15,286 nucleotides of DNA, from contig WPIO01000246.1 of assembly GCA_009760855.2 (NCBI GenBank), positions 188,001-203,286 of the forward strand, read 5' to 3'. Position numbers and translations under genes: made by a program. Source of the DNA: Cristatella mucedo (taxonomy: Eukaryota; Bryozoa; Phylactolaemata; Cristatellidae). This document shows positions 1-8,962 of this stretch, in pieces (the stretch's first letter is position 1; each line of letters begins with the position of its first letter). The notes beneath the pieces were generated by a model. The model saw only the letters and a list, made by a program, of their open reading frames with translations. It was not told where the DNA came from and ran no database searches.

Positions 1-65
1 TATTTGATCTGTCTCTGCTTTTTTTCTACCAACAAGGCTAACTGACCAAGCAGCAGCCCTCGAAG

Positions 66-535
66 CATTCCAATAGCAGGTGTGGCCAGCGAATGAAATT
101 GGTCACGACATTCATAGTCGACAGCCAAACACAGTCAAATCTGCCTACTTTTAGCTACATAGCATTGCTAAAATTCGGACTTGTTTAGATAAGGATACCG
201 CATCTAAGTTGGTCAATGCATTCGTGACATCCAGTCTCAACTTCTGGAACTCACTGCTTACTGGCCTACCAGCATGTGCGATCAGGCGATTGCCGCTGGT
301 GCAAAACTCCGCAGCTAGGCTTGTCTGTCGTGAGCTTCGCAGTTGTTACGTCACAGCACTTCTCGCCGACCTGCACTGGCAACCAGTCAAACAACAGATC
401 GACTTCAAAGTTATGTTGCTCACTTTCAGGTCACGTCATTCTTTGGCTCCAGCTTATCTCTCAGGTCTACTCTCCCACCAGGCCAGGCATCGCACCACCC
501 GCCTTTCGGAATGACACAGTTTATCACTACGTAAG
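66..535 (+). mobile_element. CR1/L2-like retrotransposon fragment, RT C-terminal region
   Basis: A decayed piece of the C-terminal part of a CR1/L2-like non-LTR reverse transcriptase. The translation shows the family landmarks in order: a KIRTCLDKDT-like segment (about 170-205), then AFVTSSLNFWNSLL, GLPACAIRRL, QNSAARLV, a degenerate LHWQPVKQQIDFK block, and APAYLS (to about 515). This order matches the other copies in the window. The first ~80 bases are poorly matched, and a stop interrupts the frame before 150. The copy ends near 535, before the conserved GDRAFS/KAWNSLP/LKTHLF region, so the 3' coding end, 3' UTR and tail are missing. A second open frame through the same DNA is a shadow. 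It is a dead fragment. Confidence 0.82.
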
Positions 536-539
536 TTTG

Positions 540-1165
540 GGGTGCTGCACGATCAAGCTGACACTATTGTTTCATTAAGGGTGCCAGTGTTATTACTCGT
601 GAGTAGCACAGTAATTTAAAATACAAATTGACCGAAAGCAAGCCACATGCCACTGAGGAAGTGTAAAAGGATTCGTCAAACTTTGGTAAGAAGCGATTGT
701 TAGTGAGTTATACACGATGAACACCGATCTAGTTGGGCAGAGGCAGGAGGGTTTTGGCACAGGGGCATTGTTAACGTTTATACTAAATTGAAAAATACCG
801 ACATGAGCTGCCTCGTTATAGACAGCAAGCAGTCTCAATCGATTTGGAAGCAATCTTATTGCTACCAGGACTCAATAAAAATAGCTGGGAATACACCATC
901 CACGATCCTAACCACTTGGCCCTCAGAGCCGCCCCTATAACTGTTGGGATTCAATTCAGAACAGCACTAATGTCCAATATCCATGTCCCCATCATGACAG
1001 AAGCTTGTCGACGTCCTGTATTAGGCAATCATAGTAAATAAGTAGTTCATGCTGAAGGCGTAGCAACTATTGGTTCTCCAATGGCAGAGCCATATTACCA
1101 CCTTACAATAAGTTCAAGCCAATCGATCACATATATTAGGAACATATCCAAGAAATCAAGACAAC
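540..1165. other. Unassigned stretch, no gene recognised
   Basis: Short open frames here (593-853 minus, 844-1041 plus) have no recognisable motif, no plausible exon structure and no resemblance to the surrounding retrotransposon. I see no RNA gene and no clear repeat. The final ~40 bases before 1166 could belong to the next element fragment but are too diverged to say. Confidence 0.5.
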
Positions 1166-1585
1166 CCAGGCTTTGATTTATATGCAGATAACACAGCTGT
1201 ACCTGTATGTTGATCCATCACTGCCCTCCAGCTTGTCAAGCTCTCTCAATTCGTGCCCACCCATTGCAAAAGCTCTATATGCAACACTATATAGAAGGAT
1301 TAGGCCTGCCTAGAAGCAGGAGAACCAGTATAAGCAATGGCTGGACTAAGGTCAAAGGTCAGCCTACAGCAGAGGCTTTAAGAAAACTACTAATGCATCT
1401 ATTTATTGCAGCATTTAGTAGGTCTCTGTGATTCATTTTGTATGTGCTTCTGCATTCAACCACAGTTGCATGCTGCTACTAGCCAAACCTGCATGCCGAC
1501 CCTATCCCTATCCATGTTATTCTTGCTGTTTATTGAGTGTGCTACCACCAACTATTCAATCGTGTTTCCTGCCTTAGGAGACTGG
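1166..1585 (+). mobile_element. CR1/L2-like fragment with internal deletion and variant 3' UTR
   Basis: Two parts of the same element type lie close together. At 1172-1195 a degenerate RT catalytic box reads FDLYADNTA. After a frame change at 1193-1196 the frame reads QLYLYVDPSLPSSLSSSLNS (to about 1262), matching the QLYL..DPS segment after YADD in the 3147-4434 copy. At about 1380-1431 the last codons LMHLFIAAFSRSL plus stop match LKTHLFRTAFSVSL plus stop in the copy at 8230-8580. The 200 or so residues that should lie between are missing. From 1432 a 3' UTR follows; its GTTGCATGCT signature and CTATTCAATCGTG stretch are shared with the pieces at 7292-7719 and 8963-9115 rather than with the majority copies. 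No tail is preserved. Confidence 0.72.
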
Positions 1586-1731
1586 CACTTTAACACCGAT
1601 ACACCTAAAGCATAGAGCTCCACACAGTGTGATACCACGTAGCCAGCACTGGGCATTTAAAATGAAGTCAACAGCAGCCAATTTGACAGCTTTGTTCATA
1701 AATAGCAGCTAAGGAGATGGCCTAGCCGGCA

Positions 1732-1957
1732 ATCACCACTGCTTGCAATAGTAGCATTGACCACCATCACCACTGCTGGCAAAAATAGCATTGACGACCG
1801 TCAGCACTGCTATGAAAAGGACCATTGACGGCCATCATCAATGCCTGCAATAGTAGCATTGACGGCCATCAGCACGGCTTGCTATCGGAGCACTGACGGC
1901 CATCATCACGGCTTGCAATGGGTGCATTGACGGCTGCCACCACGGCTTGCATAAGGC
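1732..1957. repeat. 34-bp minisatellite, about 6.6 units
   Basis: Six consecutive 34-bp units start at 1754, 1788, 1822, 1856, 1890 and 1924, each opening with a variant of GCATTGACGGCCATCA and closing with a variant of CACGGCTTGCAATAGTA. A partial unit (about 22 bases) precedes them. I find substitutions but no insertions or deletions between units. 34 is not a multiple of three and there is no open frame through the array, so it is not a protein repeat. Confidence 0.93.
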
Positions 1958-3146
1958 AATAAAGAATTGAACACTGCATCAGTGATCTGGGTCACAGAGT
2001 GCAAATACCTTTCCTACTGAATCATGTCCCCAATAAAAATCTACAAGCTCCTTAGAGCACTTGTGTTGTCCATCCGAACTCTCCTTTGTGAATGCTGTAC
2101 ACTGCTTTATATAGAATTCTTGATAGATATTTTAATATGCTTCCTTTCCAGCCAATACTAATAGAGCCTAGAAAGGAGATTTCGTTTTCTCAGAGTACTC
2201 TATCATACTGTTTAAGTAATATTATCATCCTTGTAGCTATTACCATCACTCTCATAGAAGTGATTGGCACCCTGATCGTTAATGCAGCACAACTAGGGGG
2301 TCGTATGCAATTGGGAGTGGTTGGCTATTTTGCAAGTGCTCGGAACAGCACACAACACTAAGGCAGCATCCTGATTGATCTCCGAAGGCACAACCTAAGG
2401 TGACATATAAAGTAGAACGTTGGAAGAGTCCAAGTTTGACAGCAATGCAATGACCACCTGGCTAGTCATAGGCAGCCAGAGATCCTTCCTTGCGGTCGTA
2501 AAACCATAGTCCAAAGGACTAGTGCTCGAGTACTCGCCATAGTGCTAGTATAGGACATAATAAGTAAAATAGGCACTGCCCAGTTGCTTTCTCCTATTCA
2601 AGTGCAGCAGCAAGATAATCTAGAAGCACCAGTCAGGAAAGCACAGGCAGGATACGAGCAACCTGCAAGTCAAGCTTACAGCCACGTTGCACATTCAGCT
2701 TTGCTTGCAATACTCAGAGCGAATCTCACACCTGCCGTCGCTCAGCTGTCCACTGGAGCAGCCACATATATGCTCAAAGCTCTGCCAGTAGATTGCAAAA
2801 CTCAGTAAACAAGTTCTGGAATCAAAGAATTAGCAGTTGCAGCAGAATCTTGCTAGCCTGAAACCCACAGCATATATTACAGGAAAGATGACGTTTAGTT
2901 CGGTATCCTTTGTGGAATAGTCACGATAGAGTTTTCTGGTTTTAGGTGACATCGCTCTGCTGCTGGGCATATTGCAAATGCGGAAAGTTAAAAAGCTGGA
3001 AGAGAACACGATAGCTCGTTCAAGGCCGTCGTGATCACGGCTAAAAGCTGCACGAGGAAGGTCAAGTGAAAAATGGGTGACCGGCATGCAGCCAAATTTT
3101 CAGCAGCTAGAGACCTTCAGCAATTCCAGCTGGCTTGGGTTATTGT
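1958..3146. other. Unassigned stretch, no gene recognised
   Basis: Open frames at 2092-2361 (+, with a hydrophobic middle), 2584-2808 (+) and 2830-3087 (-) are under 90 codons and show no family motif. An AATAAA occurs just after the minisatellite near 1969 but no gene lies upstream. I see no repeat shared with the rest of the window. Confidence 0.5.
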
Positions 3147-3191
3147 ATAACAATAATAATATGATAATATGATAATACTAATGCACTTGAT

Positions 3192-3231
3192 AAAGCGCCC
3201 TCATAGAACTTAATTGCTCTCTAGGCGCTTT
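3192..3231 (-). repeat. 3'-terminal hairpin of the retrotransposon copy
   Basis: In element sense the arms begin with AAAGCGCC and end with GGGCGCTTT, with a loop around ATTAAG. The hairpin sits just inside the ATT tail. The same structure recurs at 7767-7804, 8747-8786, 10612-10650 and 12294-12333. In this family it is probably the site recognised by the RT on its own RNA; that role is inferred from related CR1/L2 elements. Confidence 0.75.
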
Positions 3232-3396
3232 CCATTTGCTGCAAACGGAAATGCAATGGAATGGTGATTAAAATAGTGCTTGATTAACAGACAAAATGAA
3301 TAACATGGTTAGGGGTAACATGCACAGGGTCAACACGCAAATGTGGTTTGTTGCCTCACGCAAAGTGTCAGCACTCATAAGCACATGAAGGACGAA

Positions 3397-4434
3397 TCAC
3401 AGGGACCCACTAAATGATGTCCTAAATAGGTGTGTTTTAAATTTTTTTTTAATGTGGTCAAGTCAGGGGATGTTCTCACACAGTTTGGGAGGGAGTCCTA
3501 GGCTTTGGGAGCTTGCGAACTAAATGCACGGTATCCAAAGGATTTGAGGTTTGTACTGGGTATTGGTAAACTGTTGCATTCCGAAAAGCAGATGGTACGT
3601 TGCTTGGCCTGATTGGGGAGTATACCTGAGAGATAGGTTGGAGCCAAAGAATCAAGTGACCTAAAAGTGAGTGACAAAACCTTGCAGTCAATCCGTCGTT
3701 TGACTGGTAGCCAGCGCTGGTCGGCAAGAAGTGGAGAAAAGTGGCATCAGCGGTGTTCGCGACAGACAAGCCTAGCTGCAGAGTTTTGAACCAGCTGCAA
3801 TCGCCTGATCACACATGCCGGTAGGCCAGCGAGCAGTGAGTTGCAGAAGTTGAGACGGGATGTCACGAATGCATGGACCAACTTTGATGTGGTATCCTTA
3901 TCTAAACAAGCCCGAATTTTAGCAACGTTATGAAGCAGAAAATAGGCAGATTTGACTTTGGAGCTGATATGCTAGTCTAACGAGAGGTTGCTTTGGAATA
4001 TGACACCAGGATTTCGAGCTCATGCAACTGAACATATGCTGGCAGAGCCACTTTTGAGCTTCAGCCTTTCCAATTTGTAATTCACACTGGATTTTCTCAT
4101 AACTAGTAAGTCAGTTTTATGGTAATTTAGTTTTAGAAAAATTGCTGCCATCCATGCGTGGATGACATCAATACATGCAGCAAGTGAGTTGAGAGAATTA
4201 GAGATGCTCGAAGGCTGGGAGGGATCCAAGCAAAGGTACAACTGTGTGTCATCCGCATAGAAGGGAAAGTCACGATTGTGCTTGGCATACACGCCAGCAA
4301 GAGGACGAGTAAAAAACGTGAAAAGAACCGGACATAGGGGTACCTCACGGAGCCCTGAGGTACGCCACATTTCAGAGGTACCTCAGATGATTTTTGTCCA
4401 TTCATGTAAATACTCTGTATGTTTCTATTCTAGC
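3397..4434 (-). pseudogene. CR1/L2-like reverse transcriptase, C-terminal half, broken
   Basis: The enzyme would copy element RNA into DNA at a nicked target (target-primed reverse transcription). Visible motifs on the minus strand are GVPQGS at 4349-4366 and the catalytic YADD box at 4248-4259, followed by QLYLCLDPS, a KTDLLVM segment near 4100, RNPGVIFQSNLSLD (about 3980-4020), then SKLVHAFVTS, GLPACVIRRLQ, a degenerate ADLHWLPVKR, APTYLS, and GYRAFSSQAPKAWDSLP. A frameshift lies immediately after GVPQGSV (about 4340-4348), because the frame carrying PVLFTFFTRPLAGV differs from that carrying GVPQGS. A stop near 4020 and further frame changes near the C terminus confirm that it is dead. Family assignment rests on the order of motifs, not on a search. 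Confidence 0.85.
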
Positions 4435-5569
4435 ATGTTATAGCGATTTCAGCTAGCTCTAGCGATTTCAGTGCACTCAAACTGCTGCCGTGCAATCAAG
4501 TGATTTCAACAAGATTCAGCAGGATTTTTGATAGACAGAAGTATTGACATGTGTGTAAGACTTGCTGCTGTGCTGTAAACCACTATAACCAACGAGCAGC
4601 ACGAACGCTGCAGCACCAAAAAGTCAGCAGTCTTTTGCTCGGGTGGACCTTGAGGGCTAGCTATGAGACGCGAGCTTATCTGTGCAAATGCACATTTCAT
4701 CGATGACATACATGTCTGCCAATGGACATTCTTGCTTAGGCCTCATTCAGCTTCCTGTACCTAGGCATGAATCGCCACGCTCCATCACACTAAGACCGAG
4801 TCAACCAGAGTCAACCTTACCAGAGGAACACAACTCAGTAAAGCTAAAGCCTGTGGAGAGGGAGGGCAGTAAGCTCCTCTAACACAGCTACTTGGCTGGT
4901 CCAATGGCCAATAGCCCATTGGCCTCTTCCATTTGCCGGTATCCTAATACTTTAAAGGACCACGACCACGAGTCTTTTTTTAATCAGTTCCAATATCCCC
5001 ACCGACTGGACACAAATAGCAAGTCGTGTACCAGGGCTGTTTTTACCATCTTGATTGGAATCGTTTTGGTCATAGCTGCAAATGTTCTAATATGTTCTGT
5101 ACTTTAATGAAAGCACAAAATAGCTGCGACCAAGAGTTTGGCTTTAGGCTCACAATCCTGACCCAATAGCAGTGACACAGTTTTTGAAAAGGTTATAGTT
5201 TTAGAGACTGGTCGTAGGCTACCGAATCGCTGCCTCATTACACCACTTCTGTTTGAGCTTCACCTGCTCCCCCTCGAGCATAGAATCGACTAGGAAATAG
5301 TCTCTCTGGCTTACTGATGGTTTCTCTGGCTTGATCCTGCCTATACATCAGACGTCCTTGCTCCTACAAGATGCTCTCGTATCACGGCTCCTTGGCTTCC
5401 TCGCTCTAAATTGAAGTACATTTTGTCAATCAGGCATTCAGATGCGAACGTGATGAAAGTCTGAAATTTATGTCTGGCTTCTGCTAATACTTAAGTCGAC
5501 TCTGCATCAAGTCTCCATTGAAAGTGCATCCTTTCGGCTCAGCTGCTCAGTAAACTTGTCTATGCTTCG
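4435..5569. other. Unassigned stretch, no gene recognised
   Basis: Directly beyond the truncated 5' end of the 3147-4434 copy, AGCGATTTCAG occurs twice (4442-4452 and 4460-4470). Beyond that I see only short open frames (4682-4882, 4892-5107) without motifs. The second ends in a hydrophobic run but has no partner exon or domain that I can recognise. Confidence 0.5.
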
Positions 5570-5805
5570 TTCCCATGGTTTTGCATGCTTACCCGTGCAC
5601 ATAATGCTTATTACTAACCATGGCCCTACTAAAAGGTGGCCCAAGCTTCTTGTGTGGTGTTGCACGCATGTCTGATCATGGTGCTTTGCATGTCATTAAC
5701 CTTCGATTGTAGCTTATGTTGCTTCGAGTCGTAAAACATCTAAGCATAAATTTAGTTTTCTTTGGATGGTATGCATATTATCTATTAGTATGATTAGTAT
5801 TGTGG
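5570..5805 (+). repeat. Possible dispersed repeat, copy 1
   Basis: This stretch is colinear with 10065-10319 in the same orientation. Shared blocks in order are TTCCC.TG..TTGC, GTGCAC, GCATGTC.GA.CA, CATTAACCT.CG (5694-5702 onward), a TTTGTT/TTTTCTT..GG.TGGTAT block, and a closing CTATTA..TAGTA..ATTAGTAT.GTG run. Identity is patchy, so it may be an old SINE-like or 3' retrotransposon end. Strand is arbitrary. Confidence 0.45.
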
Positions 5806-7291
5806 TTCCTAATGCTTGCCCCATTTTCTGCAAGGATCTTTGTAATAGATAACCAAGTCCAACGGAACTCACACAAAAGACAAACTACAGGACTCACGTG
5901 CTCGTGGCATGCCCAACTTCAAGAAAAACGGTAATCTGTATGCCTCTATGTATGTCTTTAATGCTGGAAGCCTAAATGCCATGGCACATCTGTACAGCTG
6001 GCTCTTTGACAGCCTTTCCGCAGATGGTTGATGCTCTTCCACTACCCAGGCATGCCAACAGCAGCAAATGAACAGAATACCTAACCCAAGTGGCAAAGTA
6101 ATCACATGTTACAGCTGGGACAAGACTCAGTGGCAACATTTCCACTGAAGTCCGACCTGTGTGCACTTGCCGCTGACCTCTGCCCATTGTCATCCGACCT
6201 GGATTCACAGACGACTATATGCTAACTGACTAGCTGGAAATTTCATCAATCTACTGCTCTGAGAGTAGCCTTCAATGAGGCTCGTTGTCAAGGGTAAGCC
6301 AAGAAAGTGACCAGACCTTGACCCAGTCCAAGCGAGCAAGCCACAAGCCATTCAAGCTAGAGGCAGTCATGGCATGCTGCATTGCATTCTGCAATAGCTT
6401 AGGTCTGAGGAAACTAAGGAGGTGGTCTGAGGCCCCCAACCTACTAGGCAAGTCACCCACTTGCCTCCTTGGTAAGCCACCACAACCTGTCCCACTACCA
6501 CACTCGCTCAATGGCATCCTCTTCTTTCTCTGGCATCTGCTGTGCCTTCACATCTCCTTGTAAAACTTGGAAGACTAACCTGTCACCATACCCAGGCTCT
6601 GTCGCATGACATGTGATCTGAAAACTGCTGCCACGAGACAACCAATTGCAAGGGCATTTTCTCGAAGAAGAAAACTTATCTTACCAGCATGCTGGCGATG
6701 GCTTTTTTATATCATTGTGGCCACCTTCTATTTGTCACTAGGTCTATTATCCTGCCACCTCTGGGCCTGCCAGAAACGATACATACAATTGTCATTGTCA
6801 TCTGGTTTTGACTTGTTAATACAAATAATAACTTTGAAAAGAGCACTCACAGACCTTAGTCTTTTTACAGGCCTTCTAAAACGGTTGTCACTCACACAAA
6901 TTAATGAGTAACCAAGCACAATAATACGATAAATCAAATTTTGTTTCTCACCCTTACAATGGACCAACATACTAATATAGCAATCGCAAATTTTGGTGCA
7001 CGATATGTAATTGAAACAAGTTGATAAAAATAGTCTGAGTCAACATTTATCTACAATAAAAATGGCATTTCCATTAGAATCTAATAACAAAATGGCACCA
7101 CAACAACCTAATGGAACTAAATATATTTGCAAGCGCTTTACAACTGGCTGCCAGAAAAGTAAAAAAGAAAATGTCAATAACTAGTACCGCATCATGTTTG
7201 GACGAGCATGCAGCAAGCACATACTTAAAATAATTCCGAGACCTGCAAAAGCACAATAGACACTCAGGGTCAACGGTTATGAGCCTCGGCA
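5806..7291. other. Unassigned stretch, no gene recognised
   Basis: Several open frames of 70-100 codons exist on both strands (for example 6285-6563 +, 6272-6517 -, 6606-6911 +), often overlapping one another antiparallel. None shows a conserved motif or a resemblance to the retrotransposon copies. I regard them as chance frames. The 6940-7300 part is AT-rich without a clear repeat. Confidence 0.5.
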
Positions 7292-7719
7292 AAAATGTAG
7301 GTCTTCTGTCGCGATCGTGAGTGTTGCCACCTCACACCACTTCTTGCCGACCTGTACTGGCTCCCAGTCAAGCAGCCCATCGACTTCAAGATTTTGTCAT
7401 TCACTTTCAGGTCCCTCCATTCTTTAGCTCCAGCTCACCTATAAGATATTCTCCCTAAAAGGGTTAGCATTGTTCCACCAGCTTTTAGTAATCTAAGTGA
7501 TTAACTATACCTCCAATCCTATGGAGACCGGGCCTTGAGTTCATAGGCTTCCAAAGCCTGAAACTTACTATCGACATCCCCTGACTTGATCGCATTTAAA
7601 AAGAAACTAAAAACGCAATTATGTGTCGCGGCATTTAGTTGGCTCCTGTGATTCTTCCAGTAGGTGCTTATGCATGCTGACACTGTTGCATGCTACCAAA
7701 AAACACACTTGGATGCTAA
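7292..7719 (+). mobile_element. CR1/L2-like copy E, 5' portion (outermost of a nest)
   Basis: One plus-strand frame carries the C-terminal RT region with several in-frame stops: VFCRDRE, then LTPLLADLYWLPVKQPIDFK, SFTFRSLHSLAPAHL, YGDRALSS, SPDLIAFKKKLKTQL and FSWLL with its stop near 7645. The 3' UTR begins normally but breaks at 7717-7719 (GGATGC then TAA). The family's next expected bases (CCCTGTGCATGTCACC) resume at 8966, after a second TAA at 8963-8965. I therefore treat 7292-7719 and 8963-9115 as one insertion later split by about 1.24 kb. It has more stops than the inner copies, consistent with greater age. Confidence 0.8.
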
Positions 7720-8229
7720 AAATAATAATAATATAATAATAATACTATTATTAATGCACTTGATTCAGCACCCTTAGAGAACTTAATATCTTTCTAGGTG
7801 CTTTACATTTGCTGCAAAGTGAAATGCAATTGAATGGTAAGTGAAATCATGCTTGAAAAACAAACAAAATGAATGATATGGTTAGGGGGGACATGCACAG
7901 GGTCAGCATGCAAATGTGGTTAGTGGCAGCATGCACAGTGTCAGCACGCATAAGCACGTCAAGGACGAATCACAAGGGACCAATAAATGCTGTCCTAAAT
8001 AGGTGTGTTTTAAGTTCCTTTTGATTGAGGTCACGTCAGGGGATGTTCTGACGCAAGTCGGGAGGGAATTCAGGCTTTGGGTGCATACGAACTAAATGTA
8101 CGGTCTCCAAAGGATTTACAGTTCCTATGAGGTATTTGTAGACTGTTGGATTCCGAAAAGCAGGTGGTACGATGCTTGGCCTGATGGGGTAGTATATCTG
8201 AGAGATAGGCTGGTGTCATAGAATGAAGT
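7720..8229 (-). mobile_element. CR1/L2-like copy B, 3' portion (middle layer of the nest)
   Basis: Minus-strand copy with tail at 7720-7753, terminal hairpin 7767-7804, a 3' UTR with the duplicated 38-bp unit, and the coding end up to CTTCATTCTATG at the right edge (8229). Coding matches include SDILPHQAKHRTTCFSESNSL and KSFGDRTFSSYAPKA. The missing upstream part of this same copy lies at 8818-8962, because the two ends abut in the family sequence apart from about five bases. The copy was therefore split by the plus-strand element between them. Confidence 0.85.
7767..7804 (-). repeat. 3'-terminal hairpin of copy B
   Basis: In element sense the arms contain GCACC and GGTGC, where the 3147-4434 copy has GCGCC and GGCGC. 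The pair has changed on both sides and base-pairing is kept. The outermost A-T pairs of the stem are lost here. Confidence 0.68.
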
Positions 8230-8580
8230 TGCCACATTACTCCACTTCTCGCCGACCTGCACCTGCTACCAGTCAAGCAACGGATTGACTTCAAGGTTTT
8301 GTCCCTCACTTTTAGGTCCCTTCATTCTATGGCTTCAGCCTATCTGTCAGATATACTCCCCCATCAGGCCAAGCAACGTACCAACCGCTTTTTGGAATCC
8401 AACAGTCTAGAAATACCTCATACAAACCTTAAATCCTTTGGAGACCGTGCATTTAGTTCATGTGCTCCCAAAGCCTGGAACTCCCTCCCGACATGCATCA
8501 GAACATCCCCTGACCTGACCACATTTCAAAGGAACCTAAAAACACACCTATTTAGGACAGCATTTAGTGTGTCCCTGTGA
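8230..8580 (+). pseudogene. CR1/L2-like RT C-terminal remnant with intact frame
   Basis: A single frame of 116 codons without a stop, ending at TGA 8578-8580. It reads the complete C-terminal region after the RT catalytic core: CHITPLLADLHLLPVKQRID, then LTFRSLHSMASAYLSDILPH, ESNSLEIPHTNLKSFGDRAF, SSCAPKAWNSLPTCIRTSPD and LKTHLFRTAFSVSL. This is the best guide in the window to the family's native reading frame. There is no start codon of its own and no catalytic domain, so it makes no functional protein. Its open state suggests a recent insertion. Confidence 0.88.
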
Positions 8581-8600
8581 TTCGTCCTTGATGTGCTTAT

Positions 8601-8676
8601 GCATGCTGACACTGTGCATCCTGCCACTAACCCCATTTGCATGCTGACCCTGTGCATGTCACCCCTAACCATATTA
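8601..8676 (+). repeat. Tandem 38-bp duplication in the 3' UTR
   Basis: Two adjacent 38-bp units, each starting GCATGCTGAC and containing CTGTGCAT and CTAACC, match at about 29 of 38 positions. The same pair is present, in inverted orientation, in the 3' UTRs of the minus-strand copies, so it belongs to the element rather than to this insertion. Confidence 0.8.
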
Positions 8677-8746
8677 TTCATTTCTTTTGTTTTTTCAACC
8701 ATGATTTTACTTACCATTCAATTGCATTTCATTTTACAGCAAATGT

Positions 8747-8786
8747 AAAGCGCCTAGAGAGAGATTAAGTTCTCTTAGGGTGCTTT
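8747..8786 (+). repeat. 3'-terminal hairpin of copy C
   Basis: Arms AAAGCGCCTAGAGAG and TTCTCTTAGGGTGCTTT flank a short loop around ATTAAG. Pairing is continuous apart from one A/A mismatch and a few G-T wobbles. The ATT tail begins about a dozen bases downstream. Confidence 0.8.
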
Positions 8787-8817
8787 ATCAAGTGAACCAT
8801 TATTATTATTATTATTA

Positions 8818-8962
8818 AAAATGAGCTACAAAAGCTTGAAGTAAATCAGTTGCTTGACTGGTAGCCAGTGCAGGTTGGCGAGAAGTAGAGTAAGGTGGCA
8901 ACTGCGCCGCTCACGACAGACAAGCCTAGCTGCAAAGTTTTGCACCAGCTGCAATCGCCTGT
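8818..8962 (-). mobile_element. CR1/L2-like copy B, 5' portion (middle layer of the nest)
   Basis: Minus-strand RT C-terminal segment running from CAGGCGATTGCAGCTGG (right edge) through CTTGTCTGTCGTGAG and CTTCTCGCCAACC to a CTCATTTTTA end at the left edge. The next family bases resume at 8229 in the same orientation, so this is the displaced start of the 7720-8229 copy. It was separated by insertion of copy C. Confidence 0.75.

Larger units (their letters stand above)
3147..4434 (-). mobile_element. CR1/L2-like retrotransposon, longest copy (5'-truncated)
   Basis: A minus-strand insertion of about 1.3 kb, the most complete copy in the window. Reading the minus strand it holds the second half of the RT domain, the C-terminal region, a stop at 3397-3399, a 3' UTR of about 200 bp, a terminal hairpin (3192-3231) and a degenerate ATT/TAA-type tail (3147-3180). 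Homology to the RT begins near 4434, just upstream of an IQSIYMNGQKSSEVPLKCGVPQGS segment, so the endonuclease and N-terminal half are absent, as is usual for 5'-truncated non-LTR insertions. I could not identify a target-site duplication. Confidence 0.9.
8230..8817 (+). mobile_element. CR1/L2-like copy C (innermost, youngest of the nest)
   Basis: Plus-strand 5'-truncated insertion with uninterrupted coding to 8580, the 3' UTR, hairpin 8747-8786 and an ATT tail at 8798-8817. It lies inside the minus-strand copy made of 7720-8229 plus 8818-8962. No target duplication is visible; instead about five or six bases of the host copy appear to have been lost at the insertion point. The 3' UTR holds two tandem 38-bp units (8601-8638 and 8639-8676). 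Confidence 0.88.

Noticed and set aside
276-578. Second long frame overlapping the RT remnant, with look-alikes at 3476-3769 and 12660-13142
   Set aside because: The same off-frame is open in several copies, but only because the family's coding sequence lacks stops there in that frame. The other frame carries the known RT motifs.
593-853. 86-codon minus-strand frame as a gene
   Set aside because: No domain, no conserved motif, and lengths like this are common by chance in both strands here.
1754-1957. CRISPR-like array
   Set aside because: The units are directly contiguous 34-bp tandem repeats with no unique spacers, in a eukaryotic setting.
3147-4442. TTGTATA/TGTTATA as a target-site duplication of the longest copy
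   Set aside because: The two sequences do not match in order, and the 5' breakpoint is uncertain.
5327-5342. TGGCTTGATCCTGCCT resembling the start of 18S rRNA
   Set aside because: The following bases do not continue as rRNA; it is a short chance match.
7720-8817. Large inverted repeat that might be a functional palindrome
   Set aside because: The arms are two independent copies of the same retrotransposon in opposite orientation, each with its own tail.
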